From contig NC_059387.1 in NCBI RefSeq assembly GCF_019703515.2, positions 34,713,877-34,777,876 of the forward strand: a stretch of 64,000 nucleotides of DNA. The letters run 5' to 3'. The stretch is from Myxocyprinus asiaticus (taxonomy: Eukaryota > Chordata > Actinopteri > Cypriniformes > Catostomidae). Both the position numbers and the translations under genes were made by a program. The notes below the pieces were generated by a model, which was not told the origin of the DNA, did no database searches, and saw only the letters and a list, made by a program, of their open reading frames with translations. Shown here piece by piece: positions 47,801 to 58,510 of the stretch; the first letter of the stretch is position 1, and every line of letters starts with the position of its first letter.

Positions 47801-48884
47801 ATAACTATAATTTTTGTTTACATTTTTCTAACTATAATGTTTAAAAAACGCAGTGTTTGATAGCTTGGTGTATGTTGATGTCTGTTGCTGTCCCTCAGGG
47901 AGCTGACTAAGGGGACATACAGGACAAGTTGTCTTGTTTACATGGCATTGTTTCCTTTACTGTAGCCTTGAGGACAAAGATAACCTGGAAAAGATCAGCT
48001 AAGCTGCTGTCATACATTGAGATCTAGTATTTAGGACATGTTCATTGTAGACGTCCTTTACTTGGCAAGGACTCTTAATACTTATGTTTCATGACCTATT
48101 GAGGGAGAACAATGCTCCCTCCATGTCATATTTGACACATAGTTTAACCTCCTTGAACTCTCAAAAGCTGAGACTGCATCACATAGACCGTCATGAATGT
48201 AGGACTGAAATGTAGTAAGTGTTAAGATTGATGGAGCTCTTAACATAGCACAAGTGACAAGTGCTGAGGTCGCCATACTTTCTTCATAGTCTCAAGTGTT
48301 GAGTAACCCCCTTGCTACTCCCCATTGCTCTGCTATAGACTCCTCCTTTTTTCAACACTTCTGGATGAGCCACTATATCATCTGGAGCAACAGAACCCAC
48401 TTCTTGTCACATCACTCTAACCTATAGAGTAGTTCTGTACTGGAGGGTTCACTCTTCTGAAAGATATTTTCTCCAATATTTTTGTCTATTGGGACTGTTT
48501 CAGATGGTAAGTCAAATTTCACAATCTCTGCACCAATCTATTTAAACATATTTAAGATTTTGTCTGCATTGTTTATCAGTAATTGTGTTGTGTATATGAG
48601 GGGTCTGGCAAGAATTAGTAGTGTACTGCAAGATATGTCAGTTGTTGCCTGATAAGAAAGTAAGACTAGTAAGTATTTGGACTCAATTCAAGTATTTAGC
48701 CCAGACAACTAAATTTGTGGATGACTTTCAGTTCAATCAATGGGATTTCACAGCTTTTGTCAAATTGGATTAATATAAAAACACAAGACATTCTTACATT
48801 TGTTGTGCAATGTGGGGTAGACCGGGTGATCCATTTTATTTTTGAAATAAGACAATGTGGCAGAAGTTTCAATTGAACATTTGC
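44803..48884. other. Intergenic spacer between tandem MYH copies
   Basis: 4.1 kb between the promoter of the intact gene and the polyadenylation signal of the upstream MYH pseudogene. No coding region is seen. Around 47,455-47,560 there is a fragment ('aggggttcctggaccccagtttgagaac', 'atccaaagcaactttcaaatgagg') that looks like a common fish repeat. The conserved element at 47,930-47,985 is listed separately. Confidence 0.55.
47930..47985. promoter_or_regulatory. Conserved upstream element, copy of the intact MYH gene
   Basis: Shares 'acatg(g/c)cattgttt' and the exact 20-mer ccttgaggacaaagataacc (47,966-47,985) with 4,619-4,667. It lies about 3.2 kb upstream of the TATA box of the intact gene. 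The surrounding DNA of the two copies does not align well, so this patch stands out. An enhancer role is inference. Confidence 0.5.
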
Positions 48885-48952
48885 TTTATTCTATTATGCT
48901 ACAGACTAATGGATTCAAAGAGACACATCAGATACTGAATGATGGAAGAGCT

Positions 48953-48973
48953 TCATTCCTCATCATGTCCTTT
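48953..48973 (-). pseudogene. Last coding exon of the MYH pseudogene
   Basis: 21 nt reading K-G-H-D-E-E-stop after a CAG acceptor, the same size as the last exon of the intact gene, which reads K-G-A-D-E-E-stop. Too short for routine gene finders. It shows that the 3' end of the copy is preserved although its middle is lost. Confidence 0.75.
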
Positions 48974-49324
48974 CTGTTCAAAGGAGAAAAGAAAACAAGG
49001 CAGGACAAAAGATGTATGGTGGAGCTTATTTTACTCTATTAGAAAATTAAATAAATTCTGCCCATGATTTCCAATAGCCATTTAAGATTCATTTTCATGT
49101 TTCCTTTCAAATGGCCATTTATCTGTCTGCCTTCTGAATGGGTTTGTCTTTGGCTCTCCATAGCAAGATGTGCTTTCCGTGGCAACACCATTTTTTACCT
49201 CTTGAATGTTGTCAAAAATAAATAGTTGCTTTTTATACTTTACATTTATGGCAATATAAACCACATCTGTCAAGTCATTTAACATTTGATTTTGTCTGTT
49301 ATAATATAGTTATATAACACTTAC

Positions 49325-49459
49325 CTTGGATCCAGTATCACGGCTCTTGGCCCTCAGTTTGTTGACCTGAGATTCAGCAATATCAGCTCTCTCCTCTGCT
49401 TCATCAAACTCATGCTGCAGTTTACGGAATTTGGCCAGATTAGAATTGGCCTGTTCCTC
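49325..49459 (-). pseudogene. Preserved rod exon of the MYH pseudogene
   Basis: 135 nt with intact acceptor (ttttttcag) and donor (gtaagt), coding [14 protein letters not shown]… through [10 protein letters not shown], one of the least damaged exons. It matches 32,924-33,058 of the intact gene with few replacements. Confidence 0.85.
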
Positions 49460-49578
49460 CTGAAAAAATTAGAAGATATTTTCTATTCAGCAATGCCATT
49501 TGACTGGGCATATTTTGAGTCCACAAATCAGATCTTTTATTTCTTTGTGCAACCAAAACCGACAAATTTTATCTAATA

Positions 49579-50817
49579 CACTGGCAACCAAAAGTTTGGA
49601 ATAATGTACATATTTTGCTCTTATGGAAATAAATTGTTACTTTTATTCACCAAAGTGGCATTCAACTGATCACAATGTATAGCCAGGACATTAATAACAT
49701 GAAAAATTACTATTACAATTTGAAAAAAATAAAAATGTTCAGAAATTCTTAAACTACTTCAAAGAGTTCTCATCAAAAAACCCTCCACGTGCAGCAATGA
49801 CAGCTTTACAGATCCTTGTTATTCTAGCTGTCAGTTTGTCCAGATACTCAGGTGACATTTCACCCCACACTTCCTGTAGCACTTGCCATAGATGTGTCTG
49901 TCTTGTCGGGCACTTCTCACACACCTTACAGTCTAGCTGATCCCACAAAAGCTCAATGGGGTTAACATCCATAATACTCTTTTCCAATTATCTGTTGTCC
50001 AATGTCTGTGTTTCTTTGCCCACTCTAACCTTTTCTTTTTGTTTTTCTGTTTCAAAAGTGGCTTTTTCTTTGCAATTCTTCCCATAAGGCCTGCACCCCT
50101 GAGTCTTCTCTTTACTGTTGTACATGAAACTGGTGTTGAGCGGGTAGAATTCAATGAAGCTGTCAGCTGAGGACATGTGAGGCGTCTATTTCTCAAACTA
50201 GAGACTCTGATGTACATATCCTATTGTTTAGTTGTACATCTGGTCTTCCACGCCTCTTTCTGTCCTTGTTAGAGCCAGTTGTCCTTTGTCTTTGAAGACT
50301 ATAGTGTACACTTTTATATGAAATCTACAGTTTTTTGGCAATTTCAAGCATTGTATAGCTTTCATTCCTCAAAACAATGATTGACTGATGAGTTTCAAGA
50401 GAAAGCTGTTTCTTTTTTTGCCATTTTTGACCTAATATTGACCTGAAGACATGACAGTCTATTGCATACTGTGGCAACTCAAAAACAAACACGAAGACAA
50501 TGTTAAGCTTCATTTAATTAACCAAATAGCTTTCAGCTGTGTTTGGTATAATGACAAGTGATGTTTTAGTACCAAATTAGCAATTTAGCATGATTACTCA
50601 TGGATAAGGTGTTGGAGTGATGGCTGCTGGAAATGGGGCCTGTCTAGATTTGATCACAAATGACTTTTTTTCAAATAGTGATGGTGCTGCTTTTTACATC
50701 AGTAATGTCCTGACTATACTTTGTGATCAGTTGAATGCCACTTTGGTGAATTAAAGTACCAGTTTCCTTCCGAAACAGCGAAATCTGTACATTGTTCCAA
50801 ACTTTTGGCCGCCAGTG
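49579..50817 (-). mobile_element. Tc1/mariner element with internally deleted transposase
   Basis: 1,239 bp flanked by TA (49,577-49,578 and 50,818-50,819), with long inverted ends (left 'cactggcaaccaaaagtttgg', right 'ccaaacttttggccgccagtg'; similarity runs over about 130 bp). On the minus strand it encodes the N-terminal paired-type DNA-binding part (LSLETHQSIIVLRNESYTML, then SSLRNRRLTCPQLTASLNS) and jumps from KHRHWTTDNWKRVLW to the C-terminal part (NPIELLWDQLDCKVCEKCPT). The catalytic DDE core is missing. It lies in an intron of the MYH pseudogene. Confidence 0.9.
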
Positions 50818-50913
50818 TATGCTCTGAATTGTACTTGCTTCCCTAGTTTTTCCATACAAGCAAGATTAGGTTATTAGTGATTTTTTACAAATAATGAAAT
50901 TATCTTTATCTTA

Positions 50914-51935
50914 CCACCTCCTCTGCAGGTCTCTTGTAGGACTAGTCCACCAGATCCTGAAGACAGATTCTTACAATCCTCCTCAGTCTGCAGATATAAA
51001 CATAGAGCACACATTAACTTCATCAGAATTTGTTTAGCTTTAGAAAATGCTTGTATGTATAAAAACACATTTATTTGTATATCAGAGATAGTGACCTGGT
51101 AGGTGAGCTCCTTGATGCATCTCTCATATTTACAGATTCCTTTCACAGACTCACTTGCCTTTCTCTGTTCTATCTCCACCTCGTTTTCCAGCTAGCAAAA
51201 TCAAAGATTTCAAACTTTCTGATTCTGAATATCAATATCAATATCAATTCAAATACTACTACTAATAATAGTCATCTTCACAAAAATTATGAATTAGAAA
51301 ATGCATTATAACTGAGTTTCATAAACTGATCCTGGCTTACAGTTTCTGGACCTGCTTCTTGCCTCCCTTCATGGTGATTTGCTCAGTTTCATTCAGATGG
51401 TGCTGCAGGTCCTTGATGGTCTGCTCCATGTTCTTCTTCAAGTGCTCCAGATGTGCTCCCTCTGGTGTCCTGCTCCTTCTTCAGCTCTTTTGCCATCATG
51501 GCAGCATCAGTAATGGCCTTCTTGGGTTTTTCCTCAGCATTTCTGCACTCCTGCACGGCCTCCTCAATCTCAGTCTGGAGCTGAGAATTGTCTCCCTCCA
51601 GCTTCTTCTAATTCAGCAGGCTGGTGTTCTGAACATTAATAATATTGACATTAATATGGTTTCTATATAAATTATGTATTAAGAGAGGGTTTAAAGGCTT
51701 TTCTTGTGTTTGACTAGTTCTGGTTTGCCGTACCTGAGAATGCAGCAGCTGAACCCTCTCATTGACATCCAGCAGTTCCTGCTCATCCAGTTTCCTTCCT
51801 CTCAGTCTGTTCCACCATGGATCTCAACTCATCCAGTTCAGCCTGCACCAGATTGTTGCATCTCTCCCCAATGGCAACGTTCTCTTTCAGATCATCATTA
51901 CCACAAAGAGCATCGTCCAGCTGCAGTTTGGCATC
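50914..51935 (-). pseudogene. Damaged rod exons of the MYH pseudogene
   Basis: Four exons. 51,935-51,734 has lost 2 bases in the 'cctctctcag' run, a frameshift. 51,635-51,338 carries an insertion near 51,460-51,470 and an in-frame TAG near 51,608. 51,196-51,098 lacks the first three codons. 50,988-50,914 has lost about 20 nt. Splice sites are mostly retained. These are the clearest proof that this copy is not functional. Confidence 0.85.
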
Positions 51936-52252
51936 CTACGTACAAGATTTGTAAATGAAAATGCTTTGTTAAATTTCCAACTATGTGTCACATTGTTTGA
52001 TTTAAAGATCTAATTAGCATACTTTGAGATGTCCTTGAAGACCCTTGAGTAGTTTCTGGGCTTCTGCTGCCTGCCTGCATGCCTGGCTGAGCTGAATCTC
52101 CATCTCATTGAGGTCTCCTTCCATCTTCTTCAGTCTGAGGGCTTCATTTCTGCTGTGAGTCTCTGACTCAAGTGAGCTCTGAAGGGTATCAACCATTCTC
52201 TGCTGGTTCCTCTTGGCCTGCTGCATCTCCTCATCTTTCTCGGTTAGCTTAC

Positions 52253-52560
52253 TGTAACAAGATCTTTGGGTTCTGGGCAAAGGAGTAGTCAGGAGACAGT
52301 GAACAGTCAAGGTGAGTGTTTTATTACACTTTACTTAAACTCAAAACAAAAGGGCTCTTGGTGGCCAAACAGACACACACAGCTTCAGGTGGTGGTCTGG
52401 TCTCTCTCTCCACTCTGACGCTCTGGCGTGCCTTTTCAGGTCTCCCTCCGCCATCACTATAATGAGAGACAGGTGTTAGAGGTAATTACAGCCCAGGTGA
52501 CAAGCCTTACCGCTCTCCCTCTCCCGCAGACCGACACATGACCATGTCCCCCATGCTACA
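52253..52560 (-). repeat. 3' LTR of the Gmr1-like element
   Basis: 308 bp, plus-strand termini TGTAACAAGATC…CATGCTACA. Matches 57,892-58,037 at both ends, with about 160 bp extra in the middle. Contains TTTTATTAC (AATAAAA on the minus strand), a candidate polyadenylation signal. Confidence 0.85.
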
Positions 52561-52569
52561 TACCCCCAC

Positions 52570-53040
52570 CATTGACTCAGGCCGGGGCAACATCCGGCCT
52601 GCCTACTCCCCCCCCATTTCTGGAGAAAAGTCAGCCACAACCATCTGTGCCCCCGGTCTGTGGACCACCTCGAATTTAAAGGGCAGAAGAGCCAGATACC
52701 AATGGGTGATCCAGGCGTTAGTATCCTTCATGTGGTGGATTCACTGCAGAGCAGTGTGATCGGATCAGAGGGTGAAGGCCCGCCCCAGCAGGTAATAGCA
52801 GAGGGTTAGAACAGCCTACTTAATCGCAAGACACTCCTTCTTGATGGTACTATACTTTGTTTCCCTGAAGGAGAGCTTGCGACTAATAAATAGCACTGGC
52901 CGTTCCTCCCCTCCCACCTCCTGCAAGAGCACCGCACCCAGCCCTCTGTCAGATGCAAAATAATTTATTTTGCATCAGTCTGCAAAATAAAGGGGAGAGA
53001 GAAGTCAGGTGCAAGCAAAAGTGGCCCCCCACACAGGAAA
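52570..53040 (-). pseudogene. Gmr1-like RNase H
   Basis: RNase H segment with PDFSLPFILQTDA (about 53,010-52,970, catalytic D), then RGLGAVLLQ and VLFISRKLSFRETKYSTIKK, ending in the connection to the 3' LTR. A 17-bp insertion/duplication (around 52,957-52,973) breaks it after the catalytic aspartate and further stops follow. It is separated from RT by the solo LTR. Confidence 0.75.
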
Positions 53041-53044
53041 GCCT

Positions 53045-55007
53045 TGTAGCATCTGGACCAATCAGACACACAATCATTCATTATTTAATGAATAATCCAA
53101 CAGACATCCCAAGACAGTAACAAGCAAAGGTCCAAGTAGGCCAAAGCAGACTCCGAGATGTCTGCTCTCCCACTAATCTTTATCGGCTCTTACTCCCCCT
53201 TTGCTGACACTGGTCCAGCAACCAATGGACCTCAGAGACATTCCAGGTGGGGGAAGGTAGCCACATGCAGAAGCAAAAGAATGTGGGGAAAGTTACTCAC
53301 TACATTCCCCCATAGGAAAGACACATAAAGCCCATTAAACAGATTTTTCTTCATTAATTTATAGACTAACTGTTCTATAAATGAACATGCATATCCTCAG
53401 GACATTGTGTGTATGATTATTACTGTCTTGTATAGTGTCTTTTGTACTGTATACCATTTTGTGCATGCTTTATGACAGAGCCAATAGATAATGTATAATT
53501 ATTGGTATCATGCTTCCTATCAAATTAATCCTTGTGTGATGCCCTAAACATTGGAGTATAGCACCCCCTTATAGCATGCATTGTATGCTTGTTATATTAA
53601 TCAGAGCATAAAGGGGCACAAACTGCAAGCTTACTCCAATCATGCAGATGAGTCAGCTTCCAAACAAAGGAACTTTTCCTGCTGGAAAATTGCACCTTTC
53701 TCATTGGTCAAGTCAAACTCGAGAGGAGTGACCTCCCTCAGGAGTTAAAGGGCACTGTCGAGTGACCTCTCTCTCTCTTCCCTCTTCTCTCTCTCCTTTC
53801 TGCTCATGGTTGCTGTTCGTGTGGGACCGGAAACATCCGGTCCGACCGCGAGGTTGCGGGCCAGCAGGCCTTAACACATCAAGCTATGTTTAACTTCCTT
53901 GACCATAACAGCGTCAAACTAACACCGCAAGTTCATCATCATTTCTTCATTCAACGTGGAAGAAATTGATTGCAACTTCAACACCATCGACTCAAGGAAC
54001 CATCAAGACTCTCTCTCAACAACCAAGGCATTGCAAGTATCGTACAATTAACTAACTAAACAGAGGTTTAGTGTAAGCTGTGAACCCCTTTGTTAACAAA
54101 GGTGCTTTGAAGTAAGAAACTGATGGTTCTTTCAGATGGTTAAATGACTCTTGTCATAGCTTCTTTCCCCTGTTCTGTTCCTGTTTCATTCACTTTCACT
54201 TTTCCATTTCCCATGTATGCGTGATTTGTGTGTATGTGTTTGTTTAGATTTGTTATGTGTTCGTGATTTAGTCAAAGCTTTTGTGTACATTCTTGCGAGT
54301 TGATTCTGGTCTGCTTGTAAATCAACATAAATTTAACGATTTGATCACAGCTACATGCTAAGAATTATTTTTCTGTGGCCATGAAAAATATACTTTCTGA
54401 GAGTTGATAGACGATCAATACTGAGTGTTCGCTGGACAAACAGATTAATTGATTGTAATGTTAATTCAGCTACATCAAGTTAATTCTATTAACTGATCCA
54501 AATATTTATAATTGATTATAACGAGTTATGATTAATTATTCATTTTCCCCTTTTAAAGATCATTTGACTGTGGTATATTTTGATAAATAATCTCATCCCT
54601 GTTTTTAAAAGATTTTGCTTCAAAGCTGTACCTAAATATGTGTAATATTATTTTCAATAAGCCATGAGAATAATATTACTCCAATAAGTGAATTAATCAT
54701 AATTCCCTTATTAAAGCTAATTCCTTGCAATATAAATTGTGAGCGGATACAACGAGATGTTGTATTACGATTTTAATGGTGGAGAATTTTATTCAGACAA
54801 ATAACCTAGTTATTTGTAATTTATCTAATTTATGATGGTTGTCGAACGTGACTAATTCCGTTATACATTTCCTTACATAATAATGTAGAATAAGGACAGT
54901 TTAATTTAATTACTAGCTCAGACTTACTGTTTCCCTTCATATAATGGTGGAGGTATGCAGGCACTTTAACCCATCCCATGTACATTTACACTACAAAATT
55001 CGCTACA
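53045..55007. mobile_element. Solo LTR inserted in the Gmr1-like element
   Basis: 1,963 bp with inverted termini TGTAGC…GCTACA and a 4-bp duplication GCCT on both sides (53,041-53,044 and 55,008-55,011). Removing it and one GCCT restores a continuous RT-to-RNase H reading (…QQAF|LCGGPLL). It has no coding region, so it is an LTR left after recombination. Length, TSD size and TGTAG terminus resemble the ERV-like LTRs at 16,490 and 22,936, but the body sequence is not obviously the same family. Confidence 0.75.
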
Positions 55008-55011
55008 GCCT

Positions 55012-55432
55012 GTTGGCACGACTCTGTCCACTGGACCGGATCAGGAGCCCCCTTTTTAGTAAGGTCAGTCAGCGGGCTGGTGACATCAGAATAGCTAGGC
55101 ACAAACCTCCGGTAGTAGCCAGCCATCCCCAAAAACTGCCTTACATCCTTTTTGGTCTTGGGCGCCGGGCAGGCTGCGATCGCTGCGGTAACCTGTGGAC
55201 GCACCTGCCCATGACCCAAGAGGAACCCCAGATACCTAACTTCTACCCACCCAATTGTGCACTTCTTCGGGTTGGCTGTGAGTCCCGCTTGCCGCAGTGC
55301 TCTCAGGACAGCCCCCAGATGTTGCATATGCCACCGCAAATCATTACTATAAATGATAATATCGTCCAGATATGTGACGGAATATGCCGTGTGTGGTCTG
55401 AGGATACCCGTCGGTTTGCGGGTGATAAACAC
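55012..55432 (-). pseudogene. Gmr1-like reverse transcriptase (C-terminal half)
   Basis: RT palm with YLDDIIIYSNDLRWHMQHL (about 55,370-55,315, catalytic DD), GLTANPKKCTIG, VRYLGFLLGHG and FLGMAGYYRRFVPSY. The N-terminal RT half is missing here (it survives in the plus-strand fragment at 60,025-60,345), so RT follows integrase after a deletion joining DG to a few unrelated residues near 55,430. Confidence 0.85.
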
Positions 55433-55434
55433 TG

Positions 55435-55850
55435 GTGCGAATTGACTTAATGCCTAATAATTCGTACAGTTTGCATAGTGTACATGACATGAATGTTGTG
55501 CCTTGGTCAGTAAGAATTTCTTTTGGAATCCCCACTCGGGAGATAATTTTGAAGAGTGCCTCTGCAACACTACATGCTGAGATGTTGCAAAGAGTCACTG
55601 CTTCCGGATATCACGTTGCATAGTCCACCAGAACTAGTAAAAAGCGATGCCCATGTGCAGTCCGCTCTAATGGCTTGATGAGGACTATGCCAATTCTCTC
55701 GAAGGGGACCTCGATCAATGGCAGAGGGTGCAATGGTGCTTTTGGGATGGCCTGTGGATTCACCAACTGGCATTCACGGCATGCCACACACCATTTGCAT
55801 ATGTTGCCATGAACGCCCAGCCAAAAGAAACGGGCCATTATGCAGTTCAC
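55435..55850 (-). pseudogene. Gmr1-like integrase
   Basis: Zinc-binding end (CKWCVACRECQLVNPQ, about 55,800-55,750), then the catalytic core with LLVLVDYAT (about 55,635-55,611, first D) and GIPKEILTDQGTTFMS (about 55,535-55,490, second D), then SIRTSVYHPQTDG. Split into two frames near 55,600. Clearly related to 58,835-59,203 on the other strand. Confidence 0.8.
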
Positions 55851-56051
55851 AGTTTTTTAATGAGCCAAGTGGCCAGCCATTGGGTTATAATGATCTTTGA
55901 TTAGTACCAGTTATCTTTGGTACTAATAGCTGAGTTTTATTTTCTTTGGTCTGAGTGTCCTGTATCACTCGATACAACCGCTCTTTAATAATAGAGAAAT
56001 ACAGGTATGTGAGCACAAAATTAGTCTGGAGCTGTTGACCATAAATTACTT

Positions 56052-57891
56052 TCACCTGGTCAAAAGTGTGCTTGAGGGATTCATCACGCGACTGCTCCAG
56101 AGGGAAATCCCCCTCAGGGAAGCCCCTGGAATTCCCCCATCTGTGTCATCATGATGCAAAGCAGACATCGACGGCCCTGGCACCGCCTCCCCTGCCATAG
56201 CATCGCACGTCACACACCACGACACTGTTTTGCAGGACCCATCCACACACATCACCATCAATAAATTAAAAAAAGGCCAATTGGTTCTCAGAATTAGTGG
56301 ATGGGTGAGGCAGGAATTATGGAGTTTTGTGTTCCTTGCCACAGTCTTCGGCTTGCTCACTGGGGTTATAAATACAATTATTATTTAATTACTTATTTTT
56401 AAACTCAATTCACAATCGTATTTTATCAAACTACACAATGATGACTCTAAGACATTATACATATTACAGTTTCATTTTCTGTTAATGCATGATCTTCTGT
56501 AAAGCTGCTTTGAAACGATGTGTGTTGTGAAAGGCGCTATACAAATAACAATGACTTGACTTAACCACAGCCTCAACTCTATGCCTTTTTCCCCTGAATC
56601 ATATCTCAATGGTAACCACTGGATACTTGTGAATGTCACCATGCACACACCACACTCTCACCCGCTTATTCCTATCCAATGCCCCGCCTTGCACCAAGCA
56701 TTGGTGGATCGAGGTTTGAGAACAACCCGTATCCACCAAAGCTTGATGTGTATCCCCTTTTACTCACACCGGTATCCAATATGCCACTGCCCGATCGGGG
56801 GCGGCCTGTGGAGCATCAGGGATCCGGACCGGTGTCCCCATCTCCATCACCAGACACCGATCCTGACTGTATCCGGCTTCCCCACAGCTCCAGCAGACTG
56901 GCCCAGGTTTTCCTTCTGCACTCATGGGGGTGGTCTCGCCAACCTGGAGGGGGGGGGGGGATAGCAGATGGCAACAGAGGGAGTAGAAGGGACAGACAAG
57001 GGGAGGGGTCCCCTGGACCAGGGATGGGGTTTGGGCAGGGCTCCTCCCCACCTCTGAGGAGCTGGAACTGGGCGGGACTGGGAGGGACGGAGTGGGGGGA
57101 GGGGGAAGGAACATGAGACACAGGGTTTGGAGAGAGAGCAGAGAGAGAAGTAGGAAAAGAAAAAAAACTGGATCGCTGCCTCCTGGAAATGCCACCATGA
57201 AGTCCTCTGCCAGCTGGACGGCCTACTCCAGCGATGTCAGACATTCCTCGTGGAAGCTAGACGAAGAACTGCTCCAGTACCACCAGGTCGACTACATCCA
57301 TAATGCCGCAGGTTCCTTCCGCCAGCAACCATTTCCAGCAGGAATCCCGGAGCTTCTGAGCAAAAGCAAACAGGTGGCCGTGCTTCCCGAAACTCAGCAA
57401 CCGAAAGAGCTGACGGCTTTGTTCGGGGCTATGACCAACTCGTTGCTGGATGGCCTTCTTTAGATGTTGATAATTGAGGAGGCTGGCAGCAGGAAGTTGT
57501 TGTGCCGCCAGCTGCGCCTCCCTGGAGATTAAGGGCTACAGCCAGGCTGCCCACTGGTCAGGGGGCCACTTCCAGACCTCCACCATCTTCACAAGAGTTC
57601 CAGAAAGGCCTCCGGGTCATCGTCCAGGCCCGTGTCCATTAGGGCTGCGGGTGGGGTGGTTTCCAGGGAGGTTGCAGTGCCAGCCCCCTTTCTGGCAAAT
57701 AGGCTCCAGAGCACCTGCCGGTCCTTCTCTTGTGCCTGGAGCAGGACTTGGAACGTTGTTCCTGCTCCAGGTATACATCCATGAGGGCCTGGTGTTGAGT
57801 TTGCTGGATGCTGATGAGGGATTTGAAGACTTCGCCCAGCAGTGAGGACTCCATAACGACGTACTCCTCCAAACCTGGGTTTCAGCACCAC
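56052..57891 (-). pseudogene. Gmr1-like gag with SCAN-like capsid, zinc knuckle and protease remnant
   Basis: 57,891-57,200 reads in several frames as a capsid segment: DDPEAFLELL, then EAQLAAQQLPAASLLNYQHL, and QSRQLFRLLSFGKHGHLFAF. This is the region to which the vertebrate SCAN domain traces (known for Gmr1-like elements). Then comes CWSCGEAGYSQDRC (about 56,905-56,860), a zinc knuckle in which the usual histidine is tyrosine, and a protease-like region with THPLILRTNWPFF (about 56,300-56,260). A LINE fragment (56,316-56,572) interrupts the protease part. A G-rich run (56,949-56,960) is prone to sequence error. Confidence 0.7.
56316..56572 (+). mobile_element. LINE 3' UTR fragment
   Basis: Reverse-oriented relative of the 3' UTR of the LINE at 16,277-29,341: 'atggagttttgtgttccttgccacagtc' to 'gctatacaaataacaatgacttgac'. 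It is continuous through the point where the ERV-like element interrupts the larger LINE. A 5'-truncated insertion within the Gmr1-like protease region. Confidence 0.8.
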
Positions 57892-58037
57892 TGTAACAAG
57901 ATCTTTGGGTTCTGGGCAAAGGAGGAGTCAGGAGACAGCGAACAGTCAAGGTGAGTGTTTTATTACTCTTTCTCAGATGAGCCTTACCACTTTCCCTCTC
58001 CTGCAGACCGACACATGACCACACCCTCCATGCCACA
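57892..58037 (-). repeat. 5' LTR of the Gmr1-like element (internally deleted)
   Basis: 146 bp, the same termini as the 3' LTR but lacking its central roughly 160 bp ('…actttacttaaactc … ccaggtgacaa…'). Confidence 0.85.
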
Positions 58038-58188
58038 CTTATGTTCAATATCAGCCTTTACTTGATTGAACTCCAGTTGAATCAAGTTTATTTTTGTCCA
58101 AAAATAAATTATGTTAATGTAAAAAAAAGGAAGGAAAAAAAAGAAACAAATTTCACATCAAATATGAGATCTTCGATCTAATTTTACC

Positions 58189-58442
58189 AGCCAGGAAATG
58201 TTTTCTTCAAATGAAGATCATTGCACACCTGAATCAGCCAAGTTCTCTGATTTACCCTGTGGAGAGCTGACACAGTCTGGAAAGAGGAACCCTTCTTTTT
58301 GCCACCTCCTTTCCTCCTTTGCCTGAATCAAGGAAAATGTCAAAGAAAAGGATTTATCTTGTGTTTCTTCGGAAATCCTATAAGATCACTAAGCCAGGAA
58401 ATGTTTTCTTCAAATGAAGATCATTGCACACCTGAATCAGCC
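58189..58442. repeat. 51-bp direct repeat within the MYH pseudogene
   Basis: The 51 bases 58,189-58,239 recur exactly at 58,392-58,442, with the loop-2 exon fragment (58,256-58,322) between them. The right copy covers the true 3' edge and intron start of a head exon, so the left copy is a secondary duplicate, probably made during repair of a deletion. Confidence 0.85.
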
Positions 58443-58510
58443 CCTGCATAGTTAGCAAAGAGGAAGGACAAAAACTTCACAGTAGACTTTTGGAAGAGTC
58501 CAACCACTGA

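Larger units (their letters stand above)
52253..58037 (-). mobile_element. Gmr1-like Ty3/gypsy retrotransposon inserted in a MYH exon
   Basis: LTRs at 52,253-52,560 and 57,892-58,037 (the latter shortened by deletion) are flanked by 5-bp duplications CTTAC (52,248-52,252) and CTTAT (58,038-58,042). On the minus strand: gag, zinc knuckle, protease, integrase, then reverse transcriptase and RNase H. Integrase before RT is the order of the Gmr1 group, opposite to ordinary Ty3/gypsy. A polypurine tract (minus GGTGGGGGTA) abuts the 3' LTR, and TGGTGCTGAAACCC next to the 5' LTR is a primer-site candidate. Coding parts carry stops. The element splits a MYH pseudogene rod exon. Confidence 0.9.

Noticed and set aside
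55432..55435. Integrase-before-RT order as a rearrangement unique to this locus
   Set aside because: The plus-strand fragment shows the same order independently, and the Gmr1 group of Ty3/gypsy elements is known for it.
56581..57845. Plus-strand proteins over the Gmr1-like gag
   Set aside because: Antisense readings of a proline- and glycine-rich gag region; the minus strand has the recognisable zinc knuckle and SCAN-like segment.
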